Origin: Pseudobutyrivibrio ruminis CF1b
GTDB lineage: Bacteria > Bacillota > Clostridia > Lachnospirales > Lachnospiraceae
Length of the DNA stretch: 64,000 nucleotides
NCBI RefSeq assembly: GCF_000424005.1
Contig: NZ_AUJB01000008.1
Location: 62,001 to 126,000, forward strand
Direction of reading: 5' to 3'
The notes below the pieces were generated by a model, which saw only the letters and a list, made by a program, of their open reading frames with translations, did not search any database and was not told the origin of the DNA. A program made the position numbers and the translations under genes. Positions 7,066 through 15,331 of the stretch are shown here, piece by piece; the stretch's first letter is position 1; every line of letters starts with the position of its first letter.

Positions 7066-8502
7066 ATGGCAAATATTATTAAGAATCCCAGAAATGGATG
7101 TGCCCTTCATGGAGCTTTACAGACAGTTCAGGAAATTCAGGGAGTAGTTCCTGTGGTTCATGCCAATGCAAGCTGTGGAGTAATCAATTATTTGGCCAAT
7201 TCCAAAACATCAGGTGGAAATCCAAGATTTTCCGGCTATTCAACACCAGGAACAGCAGCTCAGGAACGTCATGTTATTTTCGGTGGAGCGTCACGACTTA
7301 GAGAGCAGATTAAAAACACAGTAAAGGTTGTTGATGGTTCTCTTTATATAATCCTCAATAGCTGTGAGTCAGCTATGGTAGGTGATGACGTAGATGCCAT
7401 GACAAGAGAGATCGTTGAACAAGGCGAGCCAGTTGTAGATACATTGATAGCTGGATTCAACGGTAGTGCTTATTACGGATATGAACATGTGTTAGCTGAC
7501 ATTTTCAAATCAGTTTATGAGCTTAAAAAGAATGAAGGTGAAAAGAATCCACGTCTTGTAAATATATTCGGAATTATTCCCCAGAAGGATCCCTATTGGC
7601 AGGGGAATCTTGAGGAGATAACAAGAATTCTAAATGGTGTTGGATTGGAAACAAATATCTTCTTTGGTGCTGATGGGGGCACTGAGGATATAGAAAATGC
7701 AAGGAACGCTGCTCTTTCAATTACATTTGGAAGATGGGGGGAACTACCTGCAAAGGTATTGAATGAAAAATTTGAGATTCCAGTAATTCAAAGAGCAGCA
7801 TTACCTATAAATGCTGATGATGAGAGAGCACTTATTGAAGGAATTGAAGAATATATCACTATCGATCAGGAGACAAAAGAGCACTTTTTAGAGAAGGAAC
7901 AGAAATACGAGCTAAATTACTGGTCGAGAGTCAGAGATGAAATTATTGAGAATGATCTTGGAAGAACTGTAGCTATTGTTGGCGAAGAGGAGCATGTAAT
8001 CAGATTAGGGAAGCTGGTTCAGGAGGTTTTTGGCGCAGAGGTAGTTGCAGCGGTATTAACAGATGCATTGAAAAAGGATGAAGAACATACTTTGGATAAT
8101 GAAGAAGTTCTTAATTCTATAGCAAAGAACATTTATAAGACATCTGACCAGAAGGACATCAACGATATTATCAGACAGTCAAAGGCAGAATTGGTTATTG
8201 GAAGTTCTTTAGAACAGCATGTTGCTGATAAACATGGTATTCCACTTGTGGAAGCATCATATCCTGTTTATCACAAAACAATTCTTAATCATTCATCCAT
8301 AGGTGTGCGAGGTATAGTTGGGGTTATTGCTGAATATATAACAGCAGTTAAGCAGGCTGATAAAGAAAAAGAAGAAAAACTTCAGAACAAGCTGAAGGAG
8401 TTAAAGGGACAAAATGTCTGGCTGGAGCATTCTTATAAGAAGAGTCACAACGTGAAGCAGGTCGGTCTGGTTTCACAGGGTACAGTTAGAGAATCTATTT
8501 AA
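7066..8502 (+). CDS. Nitrogenase component 1-like subunit with three cluster cysteines
   Basis: A 478-residue superfamily member. Its only three Cys are Cys12 (NGCALHGA), Cys37 (NASCGV) and Cys100 (LNSCESAMVGDDV), the N-terminal Cys triad that carries the P-cluster-type [4Fe-4S] ligands in this superfamily. Cofactor-binding Cys and His of true nitrogenase are lacking. The C-terminus ends in a Lys/Glu-rich helix and a tail. The likely enzyme is a heterotetramer with the 5671 product, reduced by the 4770 Fe protein. The radical SAM gene follows 28 nt later. Related enzymes reduce tetrapyrroles or cleave C-S bonds (methylthio-alkane reductase); the latter suits the sulfur context, but this is inference. 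Confidence 0.87.
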   Translation: MANIIKNPRNGCALHGALQTVQEIQGVVPVVHANASCGVINYLANSKTSGGNPRFSGYSTPGTAAQERHVIFGGASRLREQIKNTVKVVDGSLYIILNSCESAMVGDDVDAMTREIVEQGEPVVDTLIAGFNGSAYYGYEHVLADIFKSVYELKKNEGEKNPRLVNIFGIIPQKDPYWQGNLEEITRILNGVGLETNIFFGADGGTEDIENARNAALSITFGRWGELPAKVLNEKFEIPVIQRAALPINADDERALIEGIEEYITIDQETKEHFLEKEQKYELNYWSRVRDEIIENDLGRTVAIVGEEEHVIRLGKLVQEVFGAEVVAAVLTDALKKDEEHTLDNEEVLNSIAKNIYKTSDQKDINDIIRQSKAELVIGSSLEQHVADKHGIPLVEASYPVYHKTILNHSSIGVRGIVGVIAEYITAVKQADKEKEEKLQNKLKELKGQNVWLEHSYKKSHNVKQVGLVSQGTVRESI

Positions 8503-8530
8503 ACACGGTTAATTTAAAAGGAGGATTATT

Positions 8531-9799
8531 ATGTCTAGGGCTATTACTAGAGAGGAATTATTTAAAGAGATTGAGTTGAGCAACATTATTGCAAATGAAG
8601 GTATATATATTTCACCAGAAGTAATCAGCACACTTGATTTTGAAAATCATGTTCAGGAGCAGATGAGAACATGCTTTGATATGAATCATGAGACTTACAC
8701 AAAAACAAAGCTTCCTACTTCTATTCGTCTATCAAGTAACTTTAGATTAGGACTTCCTTATAGACATAATTCAAGATTTTCTGTTCAGCATGAAAATGGA
8801 AAGTATTATCTTTTAGAGGGAAACAATCAGATTGATGAAGTTACTTTTGTGGAAAAGCCAAAATTCTACAATCATAAAACTTCTGATGGTGTAGATATGA
8901 AGACCATCGCTAACGAGGTTGGTAAGACAAAGGTAACAGTTGCCTACAGTAACGAATGTGCTCTCAAGGATAAGGGACTTGACTGCAAATTCTGTAACAT
9001 CAACGCAACTAAGAGCAGATTTGCGGATTTACAGGGAATCTCTTGGAAGACACCTTACCAGATTGCTGAGACATATGCTAAGGCCAGAGAGGAAGGCTAT
9101 GAATCTATCACTATCACAGGTGGATTTGTTCCAGAGCGTCGTGAAGTAGAATACTATATTGATGTGGCTGAGACAATTCAGGATTTAACAGGTCTTCAGG
9201 ACTTTGGTGGAACAGCCTGCGTAGGTGCACCTAGTGATCTTTCAGTAATCGAAAAATATAAGGAAGCAGGCTATAGGGCTATTTCTACTAACCTTGAGGT
9301 ATGGGACGAGAACTTCTTCAAGACAATCTGCCCTGGTAAGGAACAGATTTGTGGTGGAAGACAGAATTGGATTAACGCGCTTAAGCATGAGGTTGAAGTA
9401 TTCGGTAAAGGAAATGTTCGCTCATTTTTTGTTGCAGGTATTGAACCAAAATCTACACTTCTTGAAGGTATTGAATATCTTACAGAGCTTGGTGTAGTGG
9501 CAATTCCTCTTCATTGGATTCCAAATCCAGGTTCAGCACTTGAAGGACACAGAGCTCCAACTCCAGAGTGGTATTTGGATTTATATCAGAAGACATATAC
9601 ATTGCTCAAGAAGAATGGTCTTACTCATAGAGATTTGTATCATTCAGCAAACGTTGAGAATTCAATCTTTGATTACTTCTATGATTTAGATGGTGATCAT
9701 CTTGATATTCCAAAGCACGAGGCTGACAGAGTTCACTTTGTTGGAGAAGATAGCACAGTAGATAATAGAGAAGAAGAATTAATAGAGAAAACAGCATAA
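8531..9799 (+). CDS. Radical SAM protein, unusual CX8CX2C motif (paralog 1)
   Basis: A 422-residue protein with cluster-binding Cys143, Cys152 and Cys155, spacing C-x8-C-x2-C instead of the usual C-x3-C-x2-C. The downstream barrel segments (ITITGGFVPERRE, FFVAGIEPKSTLLEGIEYL, PLHWIPNPGS) resemble the biotin synthase/ThiH side of the superfamily. About 140 residues precede the barrel. A second, very similar copy is encoded at 15332. It may mature a cofactor for the nitrogenase-like enzyme or act on its substrate or product. MetK upstream and the nucleosidase at 13117 would supply SAM and remove 5'-deoxyadenosine. The CUGAC leader starts 3 nt after the stop. Confidence 0.88.
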   Translation: MSRAITREELFKEIELSNIIANEGIYISPEVISTLDFENHVQEQMRTCFDMNHETYTKTKLPTSIRLSSNFRLGLPYRHNSRFSVQHENGKYYLLEGNNQIDEVTFVEKPKFYNHKTSDGVDMKTIANEVGKTKVTVAYSNECALKDKGLDCKFCNINATKSRFADLQGISWKTPYQIAETYAKAREEGYESITITGGFVPERREVEYYIDVAETIQDLTGLQDFGGTACVGAPSDLSVIEKYKEAGYRAISTNLEVWDENFFKTICPGKEQICGGRQNWINALKHEVEVFGKGNVRSFFVAGIEPKSTLLEGIEYLTELGVVAIPLHWIPNPGSALEGHRAPTPEWYLDLYQKTYTLLKKNGLTHRDLYHSANVENSIFDYFYDLDGDHLDIPKHEADRVHFVGEDSTVDNREEELIEKTA

Positions 9800-9801
9800 G
9801 G

Positions 9802-9846
9802 CTGACCAGAAAACTGGAGGCTTCCTCAAAAAGAGGGAGCCTCTTT
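9802..9846 (+). promoter_or_regulatory. CUGAC-hairpin-terminator leader, copy B
   Basis: CTGAC at 9802-9806, first hairpin CCAG-AAAA-CTGG (9806-9817), then GAGGCTTCCTC pairing with GAGGGAGCCTC and a TTTGCTTT tract. Compared with copy A, the second and third stem positions changed from TA to CA with the partner changing from TA to TG, a compensatory change. It lies between the radical SAM gene and the substrate-binding protein gene, so it may tune expression inside the operon. Confidence 0.65.
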
Positions 9847-9864
9847 GCTTTACAGGAGGAAAAT

Positions 9865-10953
9865 ATGAAAAAGAATTACTTAAAGAAATTTTTGGCTATA
9901 ACAGCAGCATTATCTATGACCGTAGGATTTGTAGGTTGTGGAAATGAAGGGGCTGATACTATAGAGGCTGGTTCAAAATTAAAGTCGGATGAGGAAACGA
10001 AAGTAGAAATCGATCCTGAAAATTTCAATATTGATGATGTAGGAGAATTTACTATCAGAGTAGGTGTGAATTCTGGTGACGGAAATCAATATCTAAAGAT
10101 TTTAGATAATCACACAGGCTATCTGAAGGATAGAGGTATTAATCTTGAAACTACAGAGTTTGCAGCTGGTATTAATACAATTGATGCCATTACTACAGAT
10201 CAATTAGATGTAGGTCTTTTTGCAGATTATGCAGGTGTAAATAGAATTGGAAATACTTTAGCAGATACACAGCTTAGAGCTTTTGCCACTATCAGAAAAT
10301 CTAATGCATATAATCTTTATGTAAATCCAGATACTATTAAGGAGCCAAAGGATTTGGAAGGGCATACAGCAATCTCAATGGCAGGTGTTGTATTTGAATA
10401 TGATTATGGAAAATTATTCGAAACCTATGATATTGATAAGTCAAAGGTAGAATTAGTAAACGTATCAAGTACACAGGAGGCAATTGCATTAGCTGCTACA
10501 AACGGAGCAGACAGTTTTTGGGTAAATGATCAGATTGCTCCTAAGTTTGAAGAGGTTGGTTGGAAGCCTCTTGTAAATATTTCTGATGTTGACGCAACTA
10601 TGTATACATTCTTAGTAGCAAACAATTCATATTTGGAGGAGCACAAGGCAGAGGTTGCAAAGTTTTTAAAGGTTAGTGATGAAGCCTTTGATTATATTGA
10701 TGAGAACCTTGATGAGTTTGCAGGCTGGGTTCAGGCTGATATAGGTCTTGATAAAGATTTGGTTATAAGAGGCTGGAAGGAAGCTACACATAATTACACA
10801 TTCCCACAGGATGCTTATGAAGATCTGCTCAAGGTTGAAGACTGGTGTTATAAGAATGGTAATTTCCCAACAGAATACGATTTTACTGATTACATTAACA
10901 CAGATGCCTTGGCTTTGGTTTCACCAGACGAGGTAACCTGGCAGGCAAAATAG
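9865..10953 (+). CDS. ABC transporter substrate-binding lipoprotein, SsuA/TauA/NMT1 type (1)
   Basis: A 362-residue lipoprotein. The signal peptide ends in a lipobox with Cys25 (GFVGC). The mature fold is the type-2 periplasmic-binding fold of the sulfonate/nitrate/taurine class (RVGVNSGDGNQYLKILD, the ETTEFAAGINTIDAI segment, then LFADYAG). It precedes its permease by 9 nt and its ATPase. A close paralog is at 16669. The cognate substrate is probably the organosulfur compound handled by the nitrogenase-like enzyme; it is not identifiable by sequence alone. Confidence 0.9.
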   Translation: MKKNYLKKFLAITAALSMTVGFVGCGNEGADTIEAGSKLKSDEETKVEIDPENFNIDDVGEFTIRVGVNSGDGNQYLKILDNHTGYLKDRGINLETTEFAAGINTIDAITTDQLDVGLFADYAGVNRIGNTLADTQLRAFATIRKSNAYNLYVNPDTIKEPKDLEGHTAISMAGVVFEYDYGKLFETYDIDKSKVELVNVSSTQEAIALAATNGADSFWVNDQIAPKFEEVGWKPLVNISDVDATMYTFLVANNSYLEEHKAEVAKFLKVSDEAFDYIDENLDEFAGWVQADIGLDKDLVIRGWKEATHNYTFPQDAYEDLLKVEDWCYKNGNFPTEYDFTDYINTDALALVSPDEVTWQAK

Positions 10954-10962
10954 GAGGTCCCT

Positions 10963-11724
10963 ATGAAGAATATTACGAGAAAAATTATTAAAAGCGGAAT
11001 CATTTCCTGGGCTGTACTATTTGTGATTTGGGGAATAGTGTCACTGTTTTACGCAGAATCATTTTTTCCAAGTCCAGTAGAGACTTTTGTAGGTTTTAAA
11101 GAAATCGTGCTAAATGGAAAGCTTTGGGAGGATATAAGTATTAGTGTTCAGCGTGTGCTTTTAGGCTGGAGTAGAGCACTACTAATTGGAATTCCTGTGG
11201 GACTGCTGATTGGTAGATTCAGAATTGTGAACTGGTTTATAGAGCCATTTATAAATTTCTTCAGATTTGTACCAGCTATTGGTTTTTTGACTCTCTTTCT
11301 GATGTGGTTTGGTGTAGGTGAAGAATCAAAACTGATTTTGATTACTTATGCATCTATTTTTCCAATCATTATAAACACAATAGCTGGTGTAAATACTATC
11401 AATCCAGTGAAGTATCAGGCAGCAGAGTCTCTCGGAGCAAATAGATTTCAGTCCTTTATCACTGTAACTGTTCCAGGAGCAGTACCTAGTATTTTGACAG
11501 GCGCAAGACTTGGTCTTAGTACAGCCATTATTTCCATTGTAGGAGCTGAAATGCTGGCAGCTAATAGTGGACTTGGTTACCTGGTTTATACATCACGACT
11601 TTATTACAGAACTGATTGGATTTTTGTAGGAATCGTAACTCTTGGTGTTTTAGGATTTTTTGCTGATAAATTTCTTAGATTTGTAGCAAAAAAATCACTT
11701 AAGCATTATGGCGTTACAGGATAG
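10963..11724 (+). CDS. ABC transporter permease, SsuC/TauC type
   Basis: A 253-residue integral membrane protein with about six hydrophobic helices and the EAA loop characteristic of importers (EAAxxxGAN-like: QAAESLGANRFQSFITVTVPGA). It forms the channel of the importer encoded by 9865-12651 and would be a homodimer in the cytoplasmic membrane. The AGGAGGTCC site overlaps the preceding stop region. It is the only permease in the nitrogenase-like block, so both substrate-binding paralogs probably share it. Confidence 0.92.
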   Translation: MKNITRKIIKSGIISWAVLFVIWGIVSLFYAESFFPSPVETFVGFKEIVLNGKLWEDISISVQRVLLGWSRALLIGIPVGLLIGRFRIVNWFIEPFINFFRFVPAIGFLTLFLMWFGVGEESKLILITYASIFPIIINTIAGVNTINPVKYQAAESLGANRFQSFITVTVPGAVPSILTGARLGLSTAIISIVGAEMLAANSGLGYLVYTSRLYYRTDWIFVGIVTLGVLGFFADKFLRFVAKKSLKHYGVTG

Positions 11725-11733
11725 GAGGAGCTT

Positions 11734-12651
11734 ATGTCTAATAATACTAAAATTAAAATTGAACATATCAGCAAAAAATATGATGTAGAGAACAAAGCTC
11801 TTTTATTCACAAAGGGTAACAGTGCGCATGATAATTTCGTGGGACATGAAACTGACTATGTGTTGAAGGATGTAAATCTGGAAATCCAGGAGGGAGAATT
11901 TCATATTTTCCTTGGAGCAAGTGGATGCGGTAAAACTACACTCTTAAATATTGTAGCAGGCTTTTTAAATAAGACAGAGGGTTCTGTAAAGCTTGATGGC
12001 AAAGAGATTTCTGGACCTGGCTCTGAGAGAGGTGTTGTTTTCCAAAATGCAGACTCAGCTATTTTCCCATGGCTTACAGTCCAGAAAAATGTAGAGTATG
12101 GACTGAGAATGCGTGGTGTGAAAAAGGACGAGAGAAAAAAGATTGCTTCAGATGCTATTGAGCTGGTAGGTCTTAAGGGACATGAGCACAAGTATCCGGA
12201 TGAACTTTCAGGTGGTATGAAGCAAAGAGTCCAGATCGCCAGAAGTATTGCTGCAAACCCAGAGGTTCTTATTATGGATGAGCCATTTGGAGCTCTTGAT
12301 GCACAGACAAGACGAACACTTCAGGACGAGCTTATTAACATTTGGAAAAAGACTGGAAAGACAATTCTTTTTGTTACTCACGATATAGCAGAAGCAGTTT
12401 ATTTAGGTGAGAATATCAGTATTTTCTCGGTGGCTCCAGATGCAAGTATCGTTGATAAAATTACCGTTCCTTATAAGTATCCAAGAGATGTTAATGATCA
12501 AAGAGTAGGGGAGTTTATAAAATACACTACTGAGCAGCTTGAGAATGCTATAAGAGCATCAAAGGCAAAGCACGAAGGCTTACAGAAGGCAGAAAATGAG
12601 GAAGAAGCTGTTGAAAATGAAGTAGCAGAGGCTAATTCTGTAGCCGTATAA
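11734..12651 (+). CDS. ABC transporter ATPase, SsuB/TauB type
   Basis: A 305-residue nucleotide-binding subunit. Walker A is GASGCGKTT, signature LSGGMKQR, Walker [14 protein letters not shown] and H-loop VTHDIAEAV. Compared with usual SsuB/TauB (about 250 residues) it has an insertion near the N-terminus (about residues 18-40, before the [11 protein letters not shown] strand) and an acidic Glu/Ala-rich tail. AGGAGG precedes the ATG. It energises the import of the compound bound by the 9865 and 16669 lipoproteins. Confidence 0.93.
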   Translation: MSNNTKIKIEHISKKYDVENKALLFTKGNSAHDNFVGHETDYVLKDVNLEIQEGEFHIFLGASGCGKTTLLNIVAGFLNKTEGSVKLDGKEISGPGSERGVVFQNADSAIFPWLTVQKNVEYGLRMRGVKKDERKKIASDAIELVGLKGHEHKYPDELSGGMKQRVQIARSIAANPEVLIMDEPFGALDAQTRRTLQDELINIWKKTGKTILFVTHDIAEAVYLGENISIFSVAPDASIVDKITVPYKYPRDVNDQRVGEFIKYTTEQLENAIRASKAKHEGLQKAENEEEAVENEVAEANSVAV

Positions 12652-12675
12652 GGGAAGAGACAGGAGGATAATATT

Positions 12676-13107
12676 ATGGCAAATTTTAAAGATATAAAGG
12701 ATTATATTTATGAGAATAAGAGCTTGGTTCTTTCTACTGTAGATGAGGCAGGAAACCCGCAGCTTAGACATATTGGTGGATACAATATCGACGGCAAGGA
12801 CATAGTTTTTCAAACAACAAAAAATACTGATAAGACAAAGGATATTGCTCACAACAATAATGTGGCTCTTTTATTTCAGCATGAGGGACAGCAGGCTCCA
12901 AAGAATGTAACCATTTATGGACGTGCGTTAGAGCTTGATGAGCTTGATGCAAAGAAGGCAGCCAGCCTTATTAAAGAGAGACGTCCGCAGCTCAATTATG
13001 ATCCTCAGGTAAATGTGATTTTTAAAGTAGAGACGGAATCAGTAAAGGTTCTTGATTTTCAGGCAGACCCAAAGCAGGTAGTAGTTCCAGCAAGCCAGCT
13101 GGTATAA
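12676..13107 (+). CDS. Pyridoxamine 5'-phosphate oxidase-like FMN-binding protein
   Basis: A 143-residue split-barrel flavoprotein (helix FKDIKDYIYENKSLVLSTV..., then strands NPQLRHIGGY and KDIVFQTTKNTDKT). Small proteins of this fold bind FMN, F420 or heme and act as oxidoreductases; most are not true PdxH enzymes. It sits in the nitrogenase-like operon between the ATPase and nucleosidase genes with short gaps and an AGGAGG site. It might supply electrons to, or protect, the Fe-S enzymes. Specific role unknown. Confidence 0.8.
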   Translation: MANFKDIKDYIYENKSLVLSTVDEAGNPQLRHIGGYNIDGKDIVFQTTKNTDKTKDIAHNNNVALLFQHEGQQAPKNVTIYGRALELDELDAKKAASLIKERRPQLNYDPQVNVIFKVETESVKVLDFQADPKQVVVPASQLV

Positions 13108-13116
13108 GGTGGTGGC

Positions 13117-13830
13117 ATGAAAAAAGTATTGATTGTGAGTGCATTGCCTCAGGAGACAGAATTCATAGACGAATATTTGAGAGACAATACTGACTGGATT
13201 AAACAGGATGAGGGAGAATACGTAAATACGATAAAAGATATTTATGTTTATGTGAAGGTCTTAGGCGTAGGAAAAGTCAATGCTGCATTTCAAACAGCAG
13301 ATGCAATAAATGATGTTAATCCGGACTTAATTGTCAATGTTGGTGTGGCAGGAGGCTTAGCTGATGATTTGGACAGAGGGTCATTAGCAATTGGTACAGA
13401 TTATGTGCAGGTAGATATGAGAACATTGATACCAGAAAACAGTCCAGTTATTGATCCTACTCCAAGGTATCTTCTCGAGGGAATAATTCAGGTGGCAAAG
13501 GCTAGCGAGATTAGTTTCAAAGCAGGAAGGATTGCAACAGGTGATTTTGTTCTCTATGAGAGAAAAAAGAGAAGAGCTATAAAAAAGGAATTCAAGCCGA
13601 TTGCATTTGATATGGAAACAGCTGCTGTAGCTCAGGTGGCAACTGCCAAGAAAATTGATTTTATTGGCATTAGAAGTTTTTCTGATATGGCAAATAAAAA
13701 GACCATTGGTTTATTAAGTAAGAAAAAGCAGATAGACAGTGCTGAGCTTAAATTAAGACGGGAGATGTTTAAACTTCCAGCAAAACTAGTTATTGATTAT
13801 CTGGAACAGGAGGATGGTAAGACAGCATGA
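13117..13830 (+). CDS. 5'-methylthioadenosine/S-adenosylhomocysteine nucleosidase family protein
   Basis: A 237-residue nucleosidase. The family catalytic residues are in place: Glu13 in the N-terminal strand region (PQETEF), the ribose-binding Met166-Glu167 pair (FDMETAA) and the general acid Asp190 (RSFSDMA). GVAGGLADD matches the phosphorylase-fold loop. Such enzymes hydrolyse MTA, SAH and also 5'-deoxyadenosine, the product of radical SAM reactions. In this operon it probably removes product and salvages the ribose or methylthio moiety. Its end overlaps the MATE gene by 4 nt. It is somewhat divergent from typical MtnN, so the substrate range is uncertain. Confidence 0.88.
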   Translation: MKKVLIVSALPQETEFIDEYLRDNTDWIKQDEGEYVNTIKDIYVYVKVLGVGKVNAAFQTADAINDVNPDLIVNVGVAGGLADDLDRGSLAIGTDYVQVDMRTLIPENSPVIDPTPRYLLEGIIQVAKASEISFKAGRIATGDFVLYERKKRRAIKKEFKPIAFDMETAAVAQVATAKKIDFIGIRSFSDMANKKTIGLLSKKKQIDSAELKLRREMFKLPAKLVIDYLEQEDGKTA

Positions 13831-15179
13831 AAAGAGATATGACATCTGGAAATGTTACAGTTTCACTGCTGTATTTTATCATTCCCTTGACTCTTGGTAA
13901 TATTCTGCAACAGCTGTACAACGCGGTGGATACCTATATCGTAGGGAGGTATGTAGGGAGCATGGCGTTGTCAGCTGTTGGCTCTGTAAGTAATCTTATT
14001 TTCATTTTTAACGCCATAGTGCTTGGCTTAAAGGCTGGAATTTCAGTTATCTGTTCCGAGAGCTATGGGCGAAGAGACGAAAAGGATTTCAATATCAGCA
14101 GAGAAGTAGGTTTTTTACTTATAGTAGCAACAGGAGTCATATGTACTGTAATTGGTATAACAAAGGCTACAAATATCATGGAATTTATAAAGGTTCCGGA
14201 TGTGATTTTTCAGGATGCATATGGTTATTTAAGAATTATATTGATAGGTTATCCTTTTGTATTTCTCTTTAATTATGGCATTGCAATCACGCAGGCAATG
14301 GGAAATTCTAATATTACTTTTATCGCATTACTTTCAAGCACTATATGTAACATTTTACTTGATTTGGTATTGATTTGTATTTTTGGCTTAGGTGTAAACG
14401 GCGCTGCAATTGCTACTATAATTTCGCAGGCTCTTTCAATGATAATCGTATTTACGAATTTGATAGCTACCGTGCCGCGTTCAAAATTTTCTTTTGAAGC
14501 TGGTGTGGTATCAGAAAAGCTAAAGGACATTCTTAGAGTTTCATTTCCATCCATTTTGCAGCAGGGAATACTTTCCCTGGGAATCATTTTAGTATCAGCT
14601 CTAATAAATCAATGTGGTACAGCGATGATTGCAGGGGTATCCATTGGTGGAAAAATCGATGGAATAATATCGCTCCCGATTATTACCATTGCAGAGGCGT
14701 TGGCTGTATTTACAGCTCAAAATATTGGTGCAGGTAAACCAGAGAGAATAGAAGAAGGCGTAAAGGCAGCAATTAAGCTTTGTGTGATTATGGTAAGTTT
14801 CTATTCTGTACTGATTTATTATCAGGGTCGTGAAATAATAAAGCTTTTCTTAGATGAATATGATGAAGCCATCGTTTCCGAGGGAATGAATTATATGGTT
14901 TCCATTTTGATAATGATGGTATTTATGATTTTCTTTAGATGTTTTATAGGAGTATATACAGGTAAGAAGGAAATGAAATTTGTCCTTTTAGCCTTTACTT
15001 TAAATATTATCAGCAGAGTATCATTTGCCTATGCTACATTTCCAGAATTAGGAAAATGGTCAGTGTACATTGCTAATCCATTAAGTGTATTGGTGGGAGC
15101 TATAGTGATTATGAGCGTTTATGGAATACAAAAATATGGAGAGCATTTTCAGGTGAATGCAAAACTGGAAATTAATTAA
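13827..15179 (+). CDS. MATE family multidrug/metabolite efflux transporter
   Basis: A 450-residue membrane protein with about 12 predicted helices and the MATE N-terminal hallmark (PLTLGNILQQLYNAVDTYIVGRYVG region, written by its ends: PLTLGN and IVGRYVG). ATGA overlap with the nucleosidase gene implies coupled translation. MATE proteins are Na+- or H+-driven exporters in the cytoplasmic membrane. In this operon it may export a by-product of the nitrogenase-like pathway, for instance a thiol or a dealkylated product. That is inference. Confidence 0.9.
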   Translation: MKRDMTSGNVTVSLLYFIIPLTLGNILQQLYNAVDTYIVGRYVGSMALSAVGSVSNLIFIFNAIVLGLKAGISVICSESYGRRDEKDFNISREVGFLLIVATGVICTVIGITKATNIMEFIKVPDVIFQDAYGYLRIILIGYPFVFLFNYGIAITQAMGNSNITFIALLSSTICNILLDLVLICIFGLGVNGAAIATIISQALSMIIVFTNLIATVPRSKFSFEAGVVSEKLKDILRVSFPSILQQGILSLGIILVSALINQCGTAMIAGVSIGGKIDGIISLPIITIAEALAVFTAQNIGAGKPERIEEGVKAAIKLCVIMVSFYSVLIYYQGREIIKLFLDEYDEAIVSEGMNYMVSILIMMVFMIFFRCFIGVYTGKKEMKFVLLAFTLNIISRVSFAYATFPELGKWSVYIANPLSVLVGAIVIMSVYGIQKYGEHFQVNAKLEIN

Positions 15180-15241
15180 GTGACAGGAGGATGTAGAAAA
15201 GATATCCTAGTTTCTTGATTTACAGATGAAAATAAAAAATA

Positions 15242-15301
15242 CTGACTAGAAAACTAGAGGTTTAAAACAGGTTATAAAACCATGTTTTAAACCTCTTTTT
15301 T
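15242..15301 (+). promoter_or_regulatory. CUGAC-hairpin-terminator leader, copy C
   Basis: CTGAC at 15242-15246, hairpin CTAG-AAAA-CTAG (15246-15257), then a perfect 13-bp terminator stem AGAGGTTTAAAAC / GTTTTAAACCTCT and a run of T. It precedes the second radical SAM gene (start 15332). The 62 nt between the MATE stop and this element show no clear promoter. Confidence 0.68.
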
Positions 15302-15331
15302 ATATAAACAAACAGTAAAAGGAGGAGAACC

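Noticed and set aside
4770-8502. True nitrogenase (nifHDK) for nitrogen fixation
   Set aside because: The component-1 subunits have four Cys in total, lack the cofactor Cys and His ligands, and no nifB/E/N/V or molybdate genes are nearby.
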